A stretch of 9,675 bases of DNA from Bacillota bacterium (lineage in GTDB: Bacteria > Bacillota > Bacilli > Bacillales > Cytobacillaceae). Shown one piece after another: positions 1-5,635 of this stretch; positions within the stretch are counted from its first letter, which is position 1, and the number at the start of each line of letters is the position of its first letter. The notes below the pieces were generated by a model, which was not told where the DNA came from, did not search any database, and worked only from the letters and a program-made list of their open reading frames with translations. The position numbers and the translations under genes are program-made. The stretch covers positions 1 to 9,675 of the forward strand of contig JAEWDX010000130.1 in assembly GCA_023389895.1 (NCBI GenBank), written 5' to 3'.

Positions 1-7
1 GTACAGT

Positions 8-181
8 ATGGGATTAGTTATTATTTTTGCTTTAGTTGCTATTTTAGCAGCATTTGCCGCACTAAGCGCACTTAAAAACAAAAATATCCTTGGTTTCGTG
101 TTAGCAGCATGTTCATTGCTTGTATTCGGTGGTTTCGCTTTAATGACATTAATTACAAGCGGCTACCCAGCAGTGCACTAA
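8..181 (+). CDS. yqgW: Small membrane protein, DUF2759 family (YqgW-like)
   Basis: A 57-residue reading frame starts at ATG 8 and ends at TAA 179-181. It begins MGLVIIFALVAILAAF and ends SGYPAVH. The protein is almost entirely two hydrophobic segments (about residues 2-21 and 30-50) separated by a short basic turn (LKNKN). Length, the MGLVIIF start and the C-terminal GYP motif fit my memory of the DUF2759 family, which includes B. subtilis YqgW; the function of that family is unknown. Only seven bases precede the ATG, so the ribosome-binding site is outside the window, and the frame is open to the window edge, so a longer start cannot be excluded. The neighbouring YqgU-like gene supports the assignment, because yqgU and yqgW lie close together in B. 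subtilis. It is followed by a strong hairpin terminator. Confidence 0.72.
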   Translation: MGLVIIFALVAILAAFAALSALKNKNILGFVLAACSLLVFGGFALMTLITSGYPAVH

Positions 182-238
182 AAATGCGCAAGGGGGGCTG
201 TCCTATCATTGGTCTTTCAGCCCAAAAACTAAGAAAGT

Positions 239-273
239 AAAACCCAAGAATGCTCAACATTCTTGGGTTTTTA
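239..273 (+). terminator. Bidirectional Rho-independent terminator
   Basis: A perfect 12-bp stem (241-252 with 258-269, AACCCAAGAATG) extends to 14 bp with flanking A-T pairs. It has a 5-base loop (CTCAA) and is followed by a T tract on the + strand. On the minus strand the flanking bases read GGGTTTTAC, so it can also end the converging YqgU-like gene. A weaker 6-bp hairpin, GGGCTG/CAGCCC (195-200 with 218-223), lies just upstream. Confidence 0.88.
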
Positions 274-299
274 TTTGCGACATTTTTAAAGCTTCCTGC

Positions 300-1445
300 T
301 TATAACCTCTGCTCCACAAGCGGAATAATCTGCTTCATTTCAACATCAATTAGTTTCTCTAAATAGAAGCCATACAAACAATATTTCCCATTTGGAGAGC
401 AGCTTAGTGGTTCATTCTTCATATCTTCCAACAAAACCATTTCTTTCTTTTCCAATATATCAAACGAGATAAGCTGAAATCCTTCACGATATTCGTCAAC
501 ATCCGTGCTATAAAGCGGCTTAAATGTAAAGAAATGATTGTCAGAGTCAAAGGAAGAGAAAGGGATAAACCAATCAGAAAAACGTGCCAAATGCGGAATT
601 GAGAAAGATGATAGCTGATGAAAATCACTCGTGAGGAATGAATAAACAGCCTGCTCCTTCTGTTCTTGATTAACCGTTATCGTCATGACCAAGTTCTTTA
701 TTGTCTCTACAAAATAGATTTCATTAAGCATCATTGTTTCAGATGCATTCACAAGTGATTTCTTCATTAGTGGAGCAAATAACGAGGCATCACTCCAATT
801 TAAATAAAGTACATCATTCTCGTCTACCCAATAGGCGAATGGCTCCTTCAATGATACTTCGGAAATCTCTTTCAGAACCACATTTAATTGAAGTGTAGTG
901 AAATCCCAATTTTCCGTAAAGAGAGAAATAAGGAGAGTATCTTCATCGTAAGGATTCCATTTAAATTCAAAATCAAATGCTTCAAGCTTCTTTTTCATTA
1001 ATTCTTGGCCATCCAAATCAATAATCGTTATTTCACCCTCATATGTTGATGGTGCCGCATGAATTAATATTTTGCTCCCAGCGGGATTTGCTAGTACTGT
1101 TGCAATCGGAGCCTCACTTTCAAACAGCAGCTTTGTTTCACCCGTAAATAGATTATATGTATATACAGAAGAGCCTTGCTCAACGTTTGTTTGATAAATA
1201 ATGGTTTCATTATTTAACCAGCCGCGAATGGCATTAAATTGCCCCTTTTCAATTGTTAGCGGTGCAATAATATCTCCATTTGTAAACGAATGAGGGATAG
1301 CATCTTTTATTACTGTATTGTTGAGCTTTGATTCACGATGCTCCTCCACAGTTTTCTTTCCTGCACATCCCGTAGATGAAATAATTACTAAAAAAGCACA
1401 TAAAAAAAGAAACTTTCTAAACTTGCTGCTCTTTCTCTGCTCCAA
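300..1445 (-). CDS. yqgU: YqgU-like lipoprotein (probable beta-propeller)
   Basis: A 381-residue lipoprotein. The start is TTG at 1443-1445, supported by a strong AAGGAGGG ribosome-binding site seven to eight bases upstream. The N-terminus has basic residues (RKSSKFRK), a hydrophobic stretch and the lipobox STGC, with Cys27 as the lipid-modified residue, so the protein should sit on the outer face of the membrane. The rest is beta-rich with repeated short strands such as GWLNNETIIYQT and NPYDEDTLLISLF, which suits the propeller fold assigned to YqgU relatives. No heme motif or catalytic motif is visible. In B. subtilis YqgU is an uncharacterised lipoprotein. The gene converges on the YqgW-like gene and is separated from the cytochrome cluster by that cluster's terminator, so it is probably its own transcription unit and belongs to the conserved chromosome rather than the cytochrome system. 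Confidence 0.8.
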   Translation of the reverse strand: MEQRKSSKFRKFLFLCAFLVIISSTGCAGKKTVEEHRESKLNNTVIKDAIPHSFTNGDIIAPLTIEKGQFNAIRGWLNNETIIYQTNVEQGSSVYTYNLFTGETKLLFESEAPIATVLANPAGSKILIHAAPSTYEGEITIIDLDGQELMKKKLEAFDFEFKWNPYDEDTLLISLFTENWDFTTLQLNVVLKEISEVSLKEPFAYWVDENDVLYLNWSDASLFAPLMKKSLVNASETMMLNEIYFVETIKNLVMTITVNQEQKEQAVYSFLTSDFHQLSSFSIPHLARFSDWFIPFSSFDSDNHFFTFKPLYSTDVDEYREGFQLISFDILEKKEMVLLEDMKNEPLSCSPNGKYCLYGFYLEKLIDVEMKQIIPLVEQRL

Positions 1446-1465
1446 CTATCTCCCTCCTTCCCCTT

Positions 1466-1526
1466 ACAATATAATAGTACGCTATTTCGCGTGAAATGTT
1501 TCAATTATTTCAAAAATATTTCAAAT
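1466..1526 (-). promoter_or_regulatory. Possible promoter and TTTCAA/GAAAT array upstream of the YqgU-like gene
   Basis: On the + strand TTTCAA occurs at 1499-1504, 1508-1513 and 1519-1524, spaced 9 and 11 bases, close to one helical turn. It is preceded by an inverted repeat ATTTC-GCGT-GAAAT (1484-1497). Read on the minus strand, TTGAAA (1504-1499) could be a -35 box and TACTAT (1479-1474) a -10 box, but the spacer of 19 bases is long. The array could be an operator or simply AT-rich promoter DNA. No specific regulator is recognised. Confidence 0.3.
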
Positions 1527-1590
1527 ATAATTTTAGTCTAAACTTCAATTATAGTATATTGCAATAATAAATTTTAACCATTTTATGAGC

Positions 1591-1643
1591 AAAAAAAATC
1601 CGTTATTAAAATCTAGGTTGTTACACTAGATTTTAATAACGGA
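1591..1643 (-). terminator. Strong Rho-independent terminator of the cytochrome cluster
   Basis: A perfect 18-bp stem (1599-1616 with 1626-1643) has a 9-base loop. On the minus strand it is followed directly by eight T residues (complement of 1591-1598). It lies downstream of the last minus-strand gene of the cluster and of the small ORF at 1669-1806, so it is the natural 3' end of the cytochrome operon and insulates the YqgU-like gene. Confidence 0.9.
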
Positions 1644-1668
1644 ATAAAGTAGAACCTCATTCAATTTA

Positions 1669-1806
1669 TTAAATATAATCTCTTAAACTCATTTTTACCT
1701 TTACGAGGTGATGCTTATATGCTTTCGTTTTTTCTGAATATTCAGCTTCAGTCAATTGACCTTTTTCAAAAGCATCCTCTAATTCAAATACATTTAATCC
1801 ACCCAC
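1669..1806 (-). CDS. Doubtful 45-codon ORF with SHOCT-like helix motif
   Basis: The frame runs from GTG (1804-1806) to TAA (1669-1671), 45 residues, 32 bases after the preceding gene and before the terminator. The core VFELEDAFEKGQLTEAEYSE reads as a short helical pair of the SHOCT type (an L..AF.KG.LTE.EY pattern). The tail is basic (KHHLVKVKMSLRDYI). The C-terminal tail of the preceding 340-residue protein has a related pattern (LLQGEIDQQTYDDEMKKLY). There is no convincing ribosome-binding site at the proper distance from the GTG; an AAAGAG lies about 17 bases upstream, near an ATG in another frame that runs into TAG after one codon. It may be a real small gene, a gene frameshifted at its start, or a remnant. 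I do not assign a function. Confidence 0.35.
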   Translation of the reverse strand: MGGLNVFELEDAFEKGQLTEAEYSEKTKAYKHHLVKVKMSLRDYI

Positions 1807-1838
1807 TACATTAGTTGTTTTACTCTTTCACACAACCT

Positions 1839-2861
1839 CTAATAAAGCTTCTTCATTTCATCATCATATGTTTGCTGATCAATTTCTCCTTGTAGCAGTT
1901 GCTGTCTTAATTTTTTCTTTTGTTCTGATTTATCAAGATTTTCGCTTGCACTTCCATTTTGATGATGGATCGTTGCATTATTTTTATTACTCTTTTTAAA
2001 GCCTAGAAATACGATTACACCGGCAATAATAATAGCGAAACCAATAATAATCGCTCCAATTGTATCAATAATCGGGGCATTTTTACTTCCGCTTCCTTGG
2101 CTATCGGTAGCAGATTCACCAGATTGAACACCAGCATGGGTATCATCATTTGGAATCTGTCCAGAATTTATAACCGCAAGCGTTGGTTTATTATCACCCT
2201 TCTTATATGTAATGACGAAATCATAAACACCGCCAGCTTTTACATCTTTAAATCCGTATTGATAAATTTCTTCGCCATACTCACTTTTGGAAATGCTTGC
2301 CCCTTCTTTATCAACTGTAAATTCTTCAGAATTAAATGGTGCTAGAAAAAGAACATCGATTTTCTCGTAGATCGACTCAGCCTCAAAGTGAAAGGTAAAG
2401 GACTTTTGTTCTGCAACTGTAAATGGATTTGCATAGTATTCAATCACAAATTGATAGCTTTCATCCTTCTTAATTGGTTTCGTTGGTTTCCAGCTAACAA
2501 CGCCTTTTTCTTGATCAATTTCATAAGCTAATTGTACTTCTGGTTGATCTGTCTCTTGAAACTCAGCAGCTAAATAAAGCTGAAAATCAGGAGTATCTAA
2601 TGGGATTGGAAATTCAATCACACCGTCATAGTCGTTTCCACTTTTATTGACAATTGTTCCATAATAGCCGACAAGCAATGAAGGCTCATCCTCATTCCAG
2701 CCAGCAGGATTATCGAATTCCGGCATCACTTGGATTTGCATATCGGAATAAGGAAAGCTCTCTACTTGGAAATTCTCTGCCGCTTGCGCAGGTTGAAATA
2801 CGAAAATAATGTTGACCATGAACAGTGTAATGATAAAAGAGATGGATAGTTTTCTTTTCAT
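1839..2861 (-). CDS. Secreted-domain membrane protein of unknown function, last gene of the cytochrome cluster
   Basis: 340 residues, ATG at 2859-2861 with GGAGGG five bases upstream. Residues 1-27 are a signal peptide (basic start, hydrophobic core, QAQA-like cleavage region at PAQAA). A beta-rich outer domain follows (about 30-225), with motifs such as LLVGYYGTIVNKSG, GVVSWKPTKPI and YQFVIEYYANPF. A Ser/Gly-rich linker leads to one membrane helix (about 264-288), then KKSNKNN and a cytoplasmic tail ending in a SHOCT-like helix pair (about 312-340). There is no CXXCH, so it is not a cytochrome. I do not recognise the family of the outer domain. Its position at the end of the cytochrome operon suggests an accessory role at the membrane, such as anchoring, assembly or sensing; that is inference. 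The gene is 109 bases after the octaheme gene, with a hairpin in between. Confidence 0.85.
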   Translation of the reverse strand: MKRKLSISFIITLFMVNIIFVFQPAQAAENFQVESFPYSDMQIQVMPEFDNPAGWNEDEPSLLVGYYGTIVNKSGNDYDGVIEFPIPLDTPDFQLYLAAEFQETDQPEVQLAYEIDQEKGVVSWKPTKPIKKDESYQFVIEYYANPFTVAEQKSFTFHFEAESIYEKIDVLFLAPFNSEEFTVDKEGASISKSEYGEEIYQYGFKDVKAGGVYDFVITYKKGDNKPTLAVINSGQIPNDDTHAGVQSGESATDSQGSGSKNAPIIDTIGAIIIGFAIIIAGVIVFLGFKKSNKNNATIHHQNGSASENLDKSEQKKKLRQQLLQGEIDQQTYDDEMKKLY

Positions 2862-2928
2862 TGTTGCCCTCCATAATATGTATTTATGAATCTAATCATC
2901 ATAGGGTTAGTAAAAGGCGATATCATTG

Positions 2929-2956
2929 AGAAAAGAGACAAATTTGTCTCTTTTCT
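2929..2956 (-). other. Intercistronic hairpin between octaheme gene and 340-residue protein gene
   Basis: A perfect inverted repeat of 11 bp (2929-2939 with 2946-2956, AGAAAAGAGAC/GTCTCTTTTCT) with loop AAATTT starts about 14 bases after the octaheme stop codon. The loop is self-complementary, so the palindrome is really 28 bases. On the minus strand the U-rich run is inside the 3' arm and no T tract follows, so it would be a leaky terminator, an mRNA 3'-end stabiliser, or a protein-binding palindrome. It could lower expression of the last gene relative to the cytochromes. Confidence 0.5.
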
Positions 2957-2970
2957 TATAAGGTATTTAG

Positions 2971-5481
2971 TTATTTACTCAATTTTTGTGGGGCATGTAC
3001 CGTTTCGCTAAATGTCTTCGAATCACCGCCATGACACGTGGAACAAGCTTGACCAGCACCATGCTCATCAAATTTCGCCTCGATACCAAAGATAAGCGTC
3101 TTTTTATCAACACTACTCGTATTATGACAGGTTAAGCAAAACTCTCTTTCACGTTCAGGTGTCCAGTCTATATCACCTGTACCGGTAAATTCTTTTGGAT
3201 TTTCATGTCCAAGTTCATTTTTTAAGAGCTTTTTATTTGAAGCCCCATGTGTATCATGGCATTCTGCACAAGGCATATATAAGCTAAATGGACTGCGATC
3301 CTTTACTTTTTCTGCTTTAATAAAGTGCCCTGAATCCAGATCCGAATAGTATTGGTTGATATCTTTTATATCTGGGTTGATATTGTTTGTATCTGGGTTG
3401 AAATGACAGCGAAGACAGAGGGAATAATCGTTTGCATCCCTAGCTTCTTCAGCTTCTACTTTGCCTTCAAGTGTGGAAGAACCTTTATACTGATACACTT
3501 CATAAATGACGCCCTTATCAGAAGCATTCTTCACTTTATAACCGTTCCTTACTTGTTCACCGTTCCTCATCGTCATTTCACTACCATCATAATGGCAAGA
3601 CTCACATAATACTACTTGACTATCAAATGCCAAATCATACCCTTCAACTGGTTCATGATTTGGAAAGATATAATGTGACTTCAATAAATTCGGATTCTCC
3701 TCGCTCCATGTTAAATGTGAATCATGGCAGGTAGAGCAAGAGCCGTTATCTCCAGATAAGTCCTTGATAACTGCTATGTGTTCACCTGAGTCCTCATCCT
3801 TTTCATACACTTTTGATGGATGATTGTAATCCTTCTGCACAATTTCAGGTGCTTGCGGCATTTCTGGCTGTGCAACTGTACCATCATGACAGCTATTGCA
3901 GAAATAAGCTTCCTTGCTTGGAGATTTCCCTGTTATTAATTTTTCTTTTTCAGCAGCATGGGCGCTATGGCAATTCACGCAGAAATTGACATTGTCCTTA
4001 TAATTCCCATGTGGGTCTCGCTCATCAAAAACAACTCCATCTGTTTCATTTCCTGTTGTAAATTTCCAGATGCGAGCATGAACACGATTGCCTGCTTTAT
4101 CCATTATCGCACCAGCTGAAACATAATACGTTGTAAACGGCTTCAACCATTTTTCATTGTGATTATCTTCATCTTTTGGAAGAGTTAACGTGATTTTTAC
4201 CAGCTTTTTTTCTTGTTCTTCATCTACAAGTTTCACTTCAGTTGTTTCGATTTTGTATTCAATCTCTTCATTATCGTCACTACTATATAAACGGATTAAT
4301 GGTTTGTTATTATCCGTAACTTTCAAATTATCAATGATTTCTCCATTTTCTTCATAGAGAGAATTATTATCTTCAACAAATATAACAATCGTCGTATCTA
4401 AACAAACACGAGTCATATTTGGCATTGGTGGAGGACAACTAATCTTTGGAGCATCCTCATTTTCCTCTGTCTCGCTCTTTTCATCTGTTGATTCTTCATA
4501 GGTAACGAGATTGTCAGCTTCAATTGAAATGAATTCAGCCCCATCCTCTCGTAGATCATAAGGATGATTTTGAATCCACACAAACGGTCTTATTGTATCA
4601 ATCGAAAAAGTGACTTTATTAGACTCTGCCGAATTACCTAACTCATCTTTCACGATTGCATAAATCGTATGCTCCCCATTTGAAAAGACATCTTCATCAC
4701 CATCTTCAGATTCAGGAGTGAAAGACCATTCACCGGTTCCATTCACTTCAACTATCCCAAGCATTTTCCCATCAGTTTCAGCTTCAACTTTTTCATATAT
4801 TTCGATCGTAACTTCTGTCGAACCGGCTCGATTTCCCAGTTCTGACTCAGGGGTACTTTCTAATTCCGGTGTGTTTTCTGACTCAGGCGTACTTTCTAAT
4901 TCCGGCGTGGTTTCAGATTCGGTAACACCATCTGTCACAGCATCGTGTTCCATTAACGTTGAAATTCTCAATTTTGACATGCGTTTTTGGCTAGCCATCC
5001 TTGCTGGCTCTGGAACAATATTCGTATCTGGTACTCCGTCTGGATCTGATCCCCCGTCTGGAGCTGGTTCACCGTTTGGATCTAGCTCACCTTCTGGATC
5101 TAGTTCACCTTCCGGATCTGGCTCTATCTCTAGTTCTGGGACAACTACTGTTCCAGAAATCGTTACGATTTTATCATTGAATAAATCATCTTCTTCTGGA
5201 GATACAATCGTCACTTCCAAAGGGGCAACGTCCTGAGGATTGATCAGGGCTGTCTGTTCCTCATCTTGTTCAACTTTTTCCTCTACTACAGGAGGAATAT
5301 CGGGCTTCATTTCATCATTATTGCTAGAATCATTCTCTTCAACTGAACTTCCAATCTCAATATCTTCAACGACAACGGCGTTGACAATATTATTAATAGA
5401 AATCAAGAAAGGGGATGCGACAAGAAGAAAAACCATAGTGATATAAATTGTCACCAACCTATAATTTTGTTTTTTCTTCAT
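2971..5481 (-). CDS. Secreted octaheme c-type cytochrome with Ig-like domains
   Basis: 836 residues from the ATG at 5479-5481. The ATG at 5488-5490 touches the AAAGAGG site directly, so the later one, nine bases away, is the better start. Residues 9-31 are a hydrophobic export signal with a possible cleavage site at VNA|VV (35). Residues 88-115 and 223-296 together form one bacterial Ig-like domain (VTISG... GEWSFTPE... GEHTIYAIVKDELGNSAES), split by a repetitive acidic Pro-rich insert (about 116-222). Residues about 347-480 look like an SbsA/Big_5-type domain (LDTTIVIF ... MDKAGN ... WKFTTGNE). Non-heme Cys349 and Cys360 could form a disulfide. Eight CXXCH motifs follow at about 501, 528, 582, 626, 689, 738, 782 and 813, in the doubled-CXXCH style. 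No LPXTG, S-layer or membrane anchor is seen at the C-terminus. Inferred role: outer electron carrier or terminal reductase. Acceptor unknown. Confidence 0.9.
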   Translation of the reverse strand: MKKKQNYRLVTIYITMVFLLVASPFLISINNIVNAVVVEDIEIGSSVEENDSSNNDEMKPDIPPVVEEKVEQDEEQTALINPQDVAPLEVTIVSPEEDDLFNDKIVTISGTVVVPELEIEPDPEGELDPEGELDPNGEPAPDGGSDPDGVPDTNIVPEPARMASQKRMSKLRISTLMEHDAVTDGVTESETTPELESTPESENTPELESTPESELGNRAGSTEVTIEIYEKVEAETDGKMLGIVEVNGTGEWSFTPESEDGDEDVFSNGEHTIYAIVKDELGNSAESNKVTFSIDTIRPFVWIQNHPYDLREDGAEFISIEADNLVTYEESTDEKSETEENEDAPKISCPPPMPNMTRVCLDTTIVIFVEDNNSLYEENGEIIDNLKVTDNNKPLIRLYSSDDNEEIEYKIETTEVKLVDEEQEKKLVKITLTLPKDEDNHNEKWLKPFTTYYVSAGAIMDKAGNRVHARIWKFTTGNETDGVVFDERDPHGNYKDNVNFCVNCHSAHAAEKEKLITGKSPSKEAYFCNSCHDGTVAQPEMPQAPEIVQKDYNHPSKVYEKDEDSGEHIAVIKDLSGDNGSCSTCHDSHLTWSEENPNLLKSHYIFPNHEPVEGYDLAFDSQVVLCESCHYDGSEMTMRNGEQVRNGYKVKNASDKGVIYEVYQYKGSSTLEGKVEAEEARDANDYSLCLRCHFNPDTNNINPDIKDINQYYSDLDSGHFIKAEKVKDRSPFSLYMPCAECHDTHGASNKKLLKNELGHENPKEFTGTGDIDWTPEREREFCLTCHNTSSVDKKTLIFGIEAKFDEHGAGQACSTCHGGDSKTFSETVHAPQKLSK
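4837..4926 (-). repeat. 36-bp tandem repeat (TPELES-TPESEN) in the octaheme gene
   Basis: Two nearly identical 36-bp units (4837-4872 and 4873-4908) each encode a TPELES half and a TPESEN/L half of 18 bp. A further degenerate 18-bp half (4909-4926, ESET) follows upstream in the gene. Differences between units are mostly single third-position changes, which suggests recent duplication. The array lies at about residues 186-215. Confidence 0.88.
5011..5118 (-). repeat. 18-bp tandem repeat (DPEGEL-type) in the octaheme gene
   Basis: Six consecutive 18-bp units encode DPEGEL (5101-5118), DPEGEL (5083-5100), DPNGEP (5065-5082), APDGGS (5047-5064), DPDGVP (5029-5046) and a degenerate DTNIVP (5011-5028). 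The frame is kept throughout, so unit gain or loss would only lengthen or shorten an acidic, Pro/Gly-rich segment. The DPDG/DPNG pattern could bind divalent cations, but that is only a suggestion. Confidence 0.9.
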
Positions 5482-5528
5482 GCTGACCATCCTCTTTCTT
5501 AAAATGTAAGTTTAATTCTCTAAAATAT

Positions 5529-5558
5529 TTGACTTATGTTTTCAAAATCATTTATGAT
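5529..5558 (+). promoter_or_regulatory. SigmaA-like promoter on the + strand, opposite the cytochrome operon
   Basis: TTGACT (5529-5534) and TATGAT (5553-5558) are each a five-of-six match to the consensus -35 and -10 boxes, with an 18-base spacer. The predicted transcription start is near 5565. It faces away from the surrounding genes' direction, and no + strand protein gene follows, only a hairpin with a T tract at 5587-5621. Confidence 0.5.
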
Positions 5559-5564
5559 AGTTAC

Positions 5565-5621
5565 TAAGGTTTCCACAGTAGTATCTAAGCAATTATTTCG
5601 GGCATGAAATAATTGTTTTTT
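5565..5621 (+). ncRNA. Candidate small RNA antisense to the hexaheme-octaheme intergenic leader
   Basis: The candidate transcript is about 57 nt: from the expected start of the + strand promoter at 5529-5558 to the end of a T6 tract. It consists of about 22 single-stranded bases followed by a terminator hairpin. It is perfectly complementary to the minus-strand mRNA between the hexaheme stop (5636) and the octaheme ribosome-binding site (near 5491-5500), so it could affect octaheme translation or processing of the message. It resembles no RNA family that I recognise. It rests on sequence signals only. Confidence 0.4.
5587..5621 (+). terminator. Hairpin with T6 tract on the + strand; structured stem on the minus-strand mRNA
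   Basis: A perfect 10-bp stem (5590-5599 with 5606-5615, CAATTATTTC) with loop GGGCAT is followed on the + strand by six T residues (5616-5621). On the minus strand there is no T tract after it, so it does not look like a terminator for the cytochrome operon. Additional pairing (5583-5587 with 5621-5625, and 5578-5581 with 5630-5633) extends it to a long imperfect stem that begins about three bases after the hexaheme stop codon, so on the operon mRNA it may stabilise the hexaheme message 3' end. Confidence 0.6.
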
Positions 5622-5635
5622 AGATGATGCTACTA

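Noticed and set aside
1446..1838. Mobile element or attachment site at the junction between the YqgU-like gene and the cluster
   Set aside because: No transposase or integrase fragment, target-site duplication or tRNA gene end is visible. The only long inverted repeat is the terminator at 1599-1643.
4837..5118. Repeat arrays considered as a CRISPR
   Set aside because: The units are 18 bp, directly adjacent without spacers, and keep the reading frame of the cytochrome. They are coding minisatellites.
4718..5236. A 172-codon + strand frame rich in Ser/Gly repeats opposite the octaheme gene
   Set aside because: It is the complement of the in-frame 18-bp repeats of the cytochrome gene. It has no ribosome-binding site, and the repeats keep frame and make sense only in the minus-strand protein.
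5482..5490. ATG at 5488-5490 as start of the octaheme gene
   Set aside because: It abuts the AAAGAGG ribosome-binding site with no spacer. The ATG at 5479-5481 has a nine-base spacing and gives a normal basic signal-peptide start (MKKK).
5587..5621. Hairpin as terminator of the cytochrome operon after the hexaheme gene
   Set aside because: On the minus strand no T tract follows the stem; the T run is on the + strand side only. Operon read-through into the octaheme gene remains likely.
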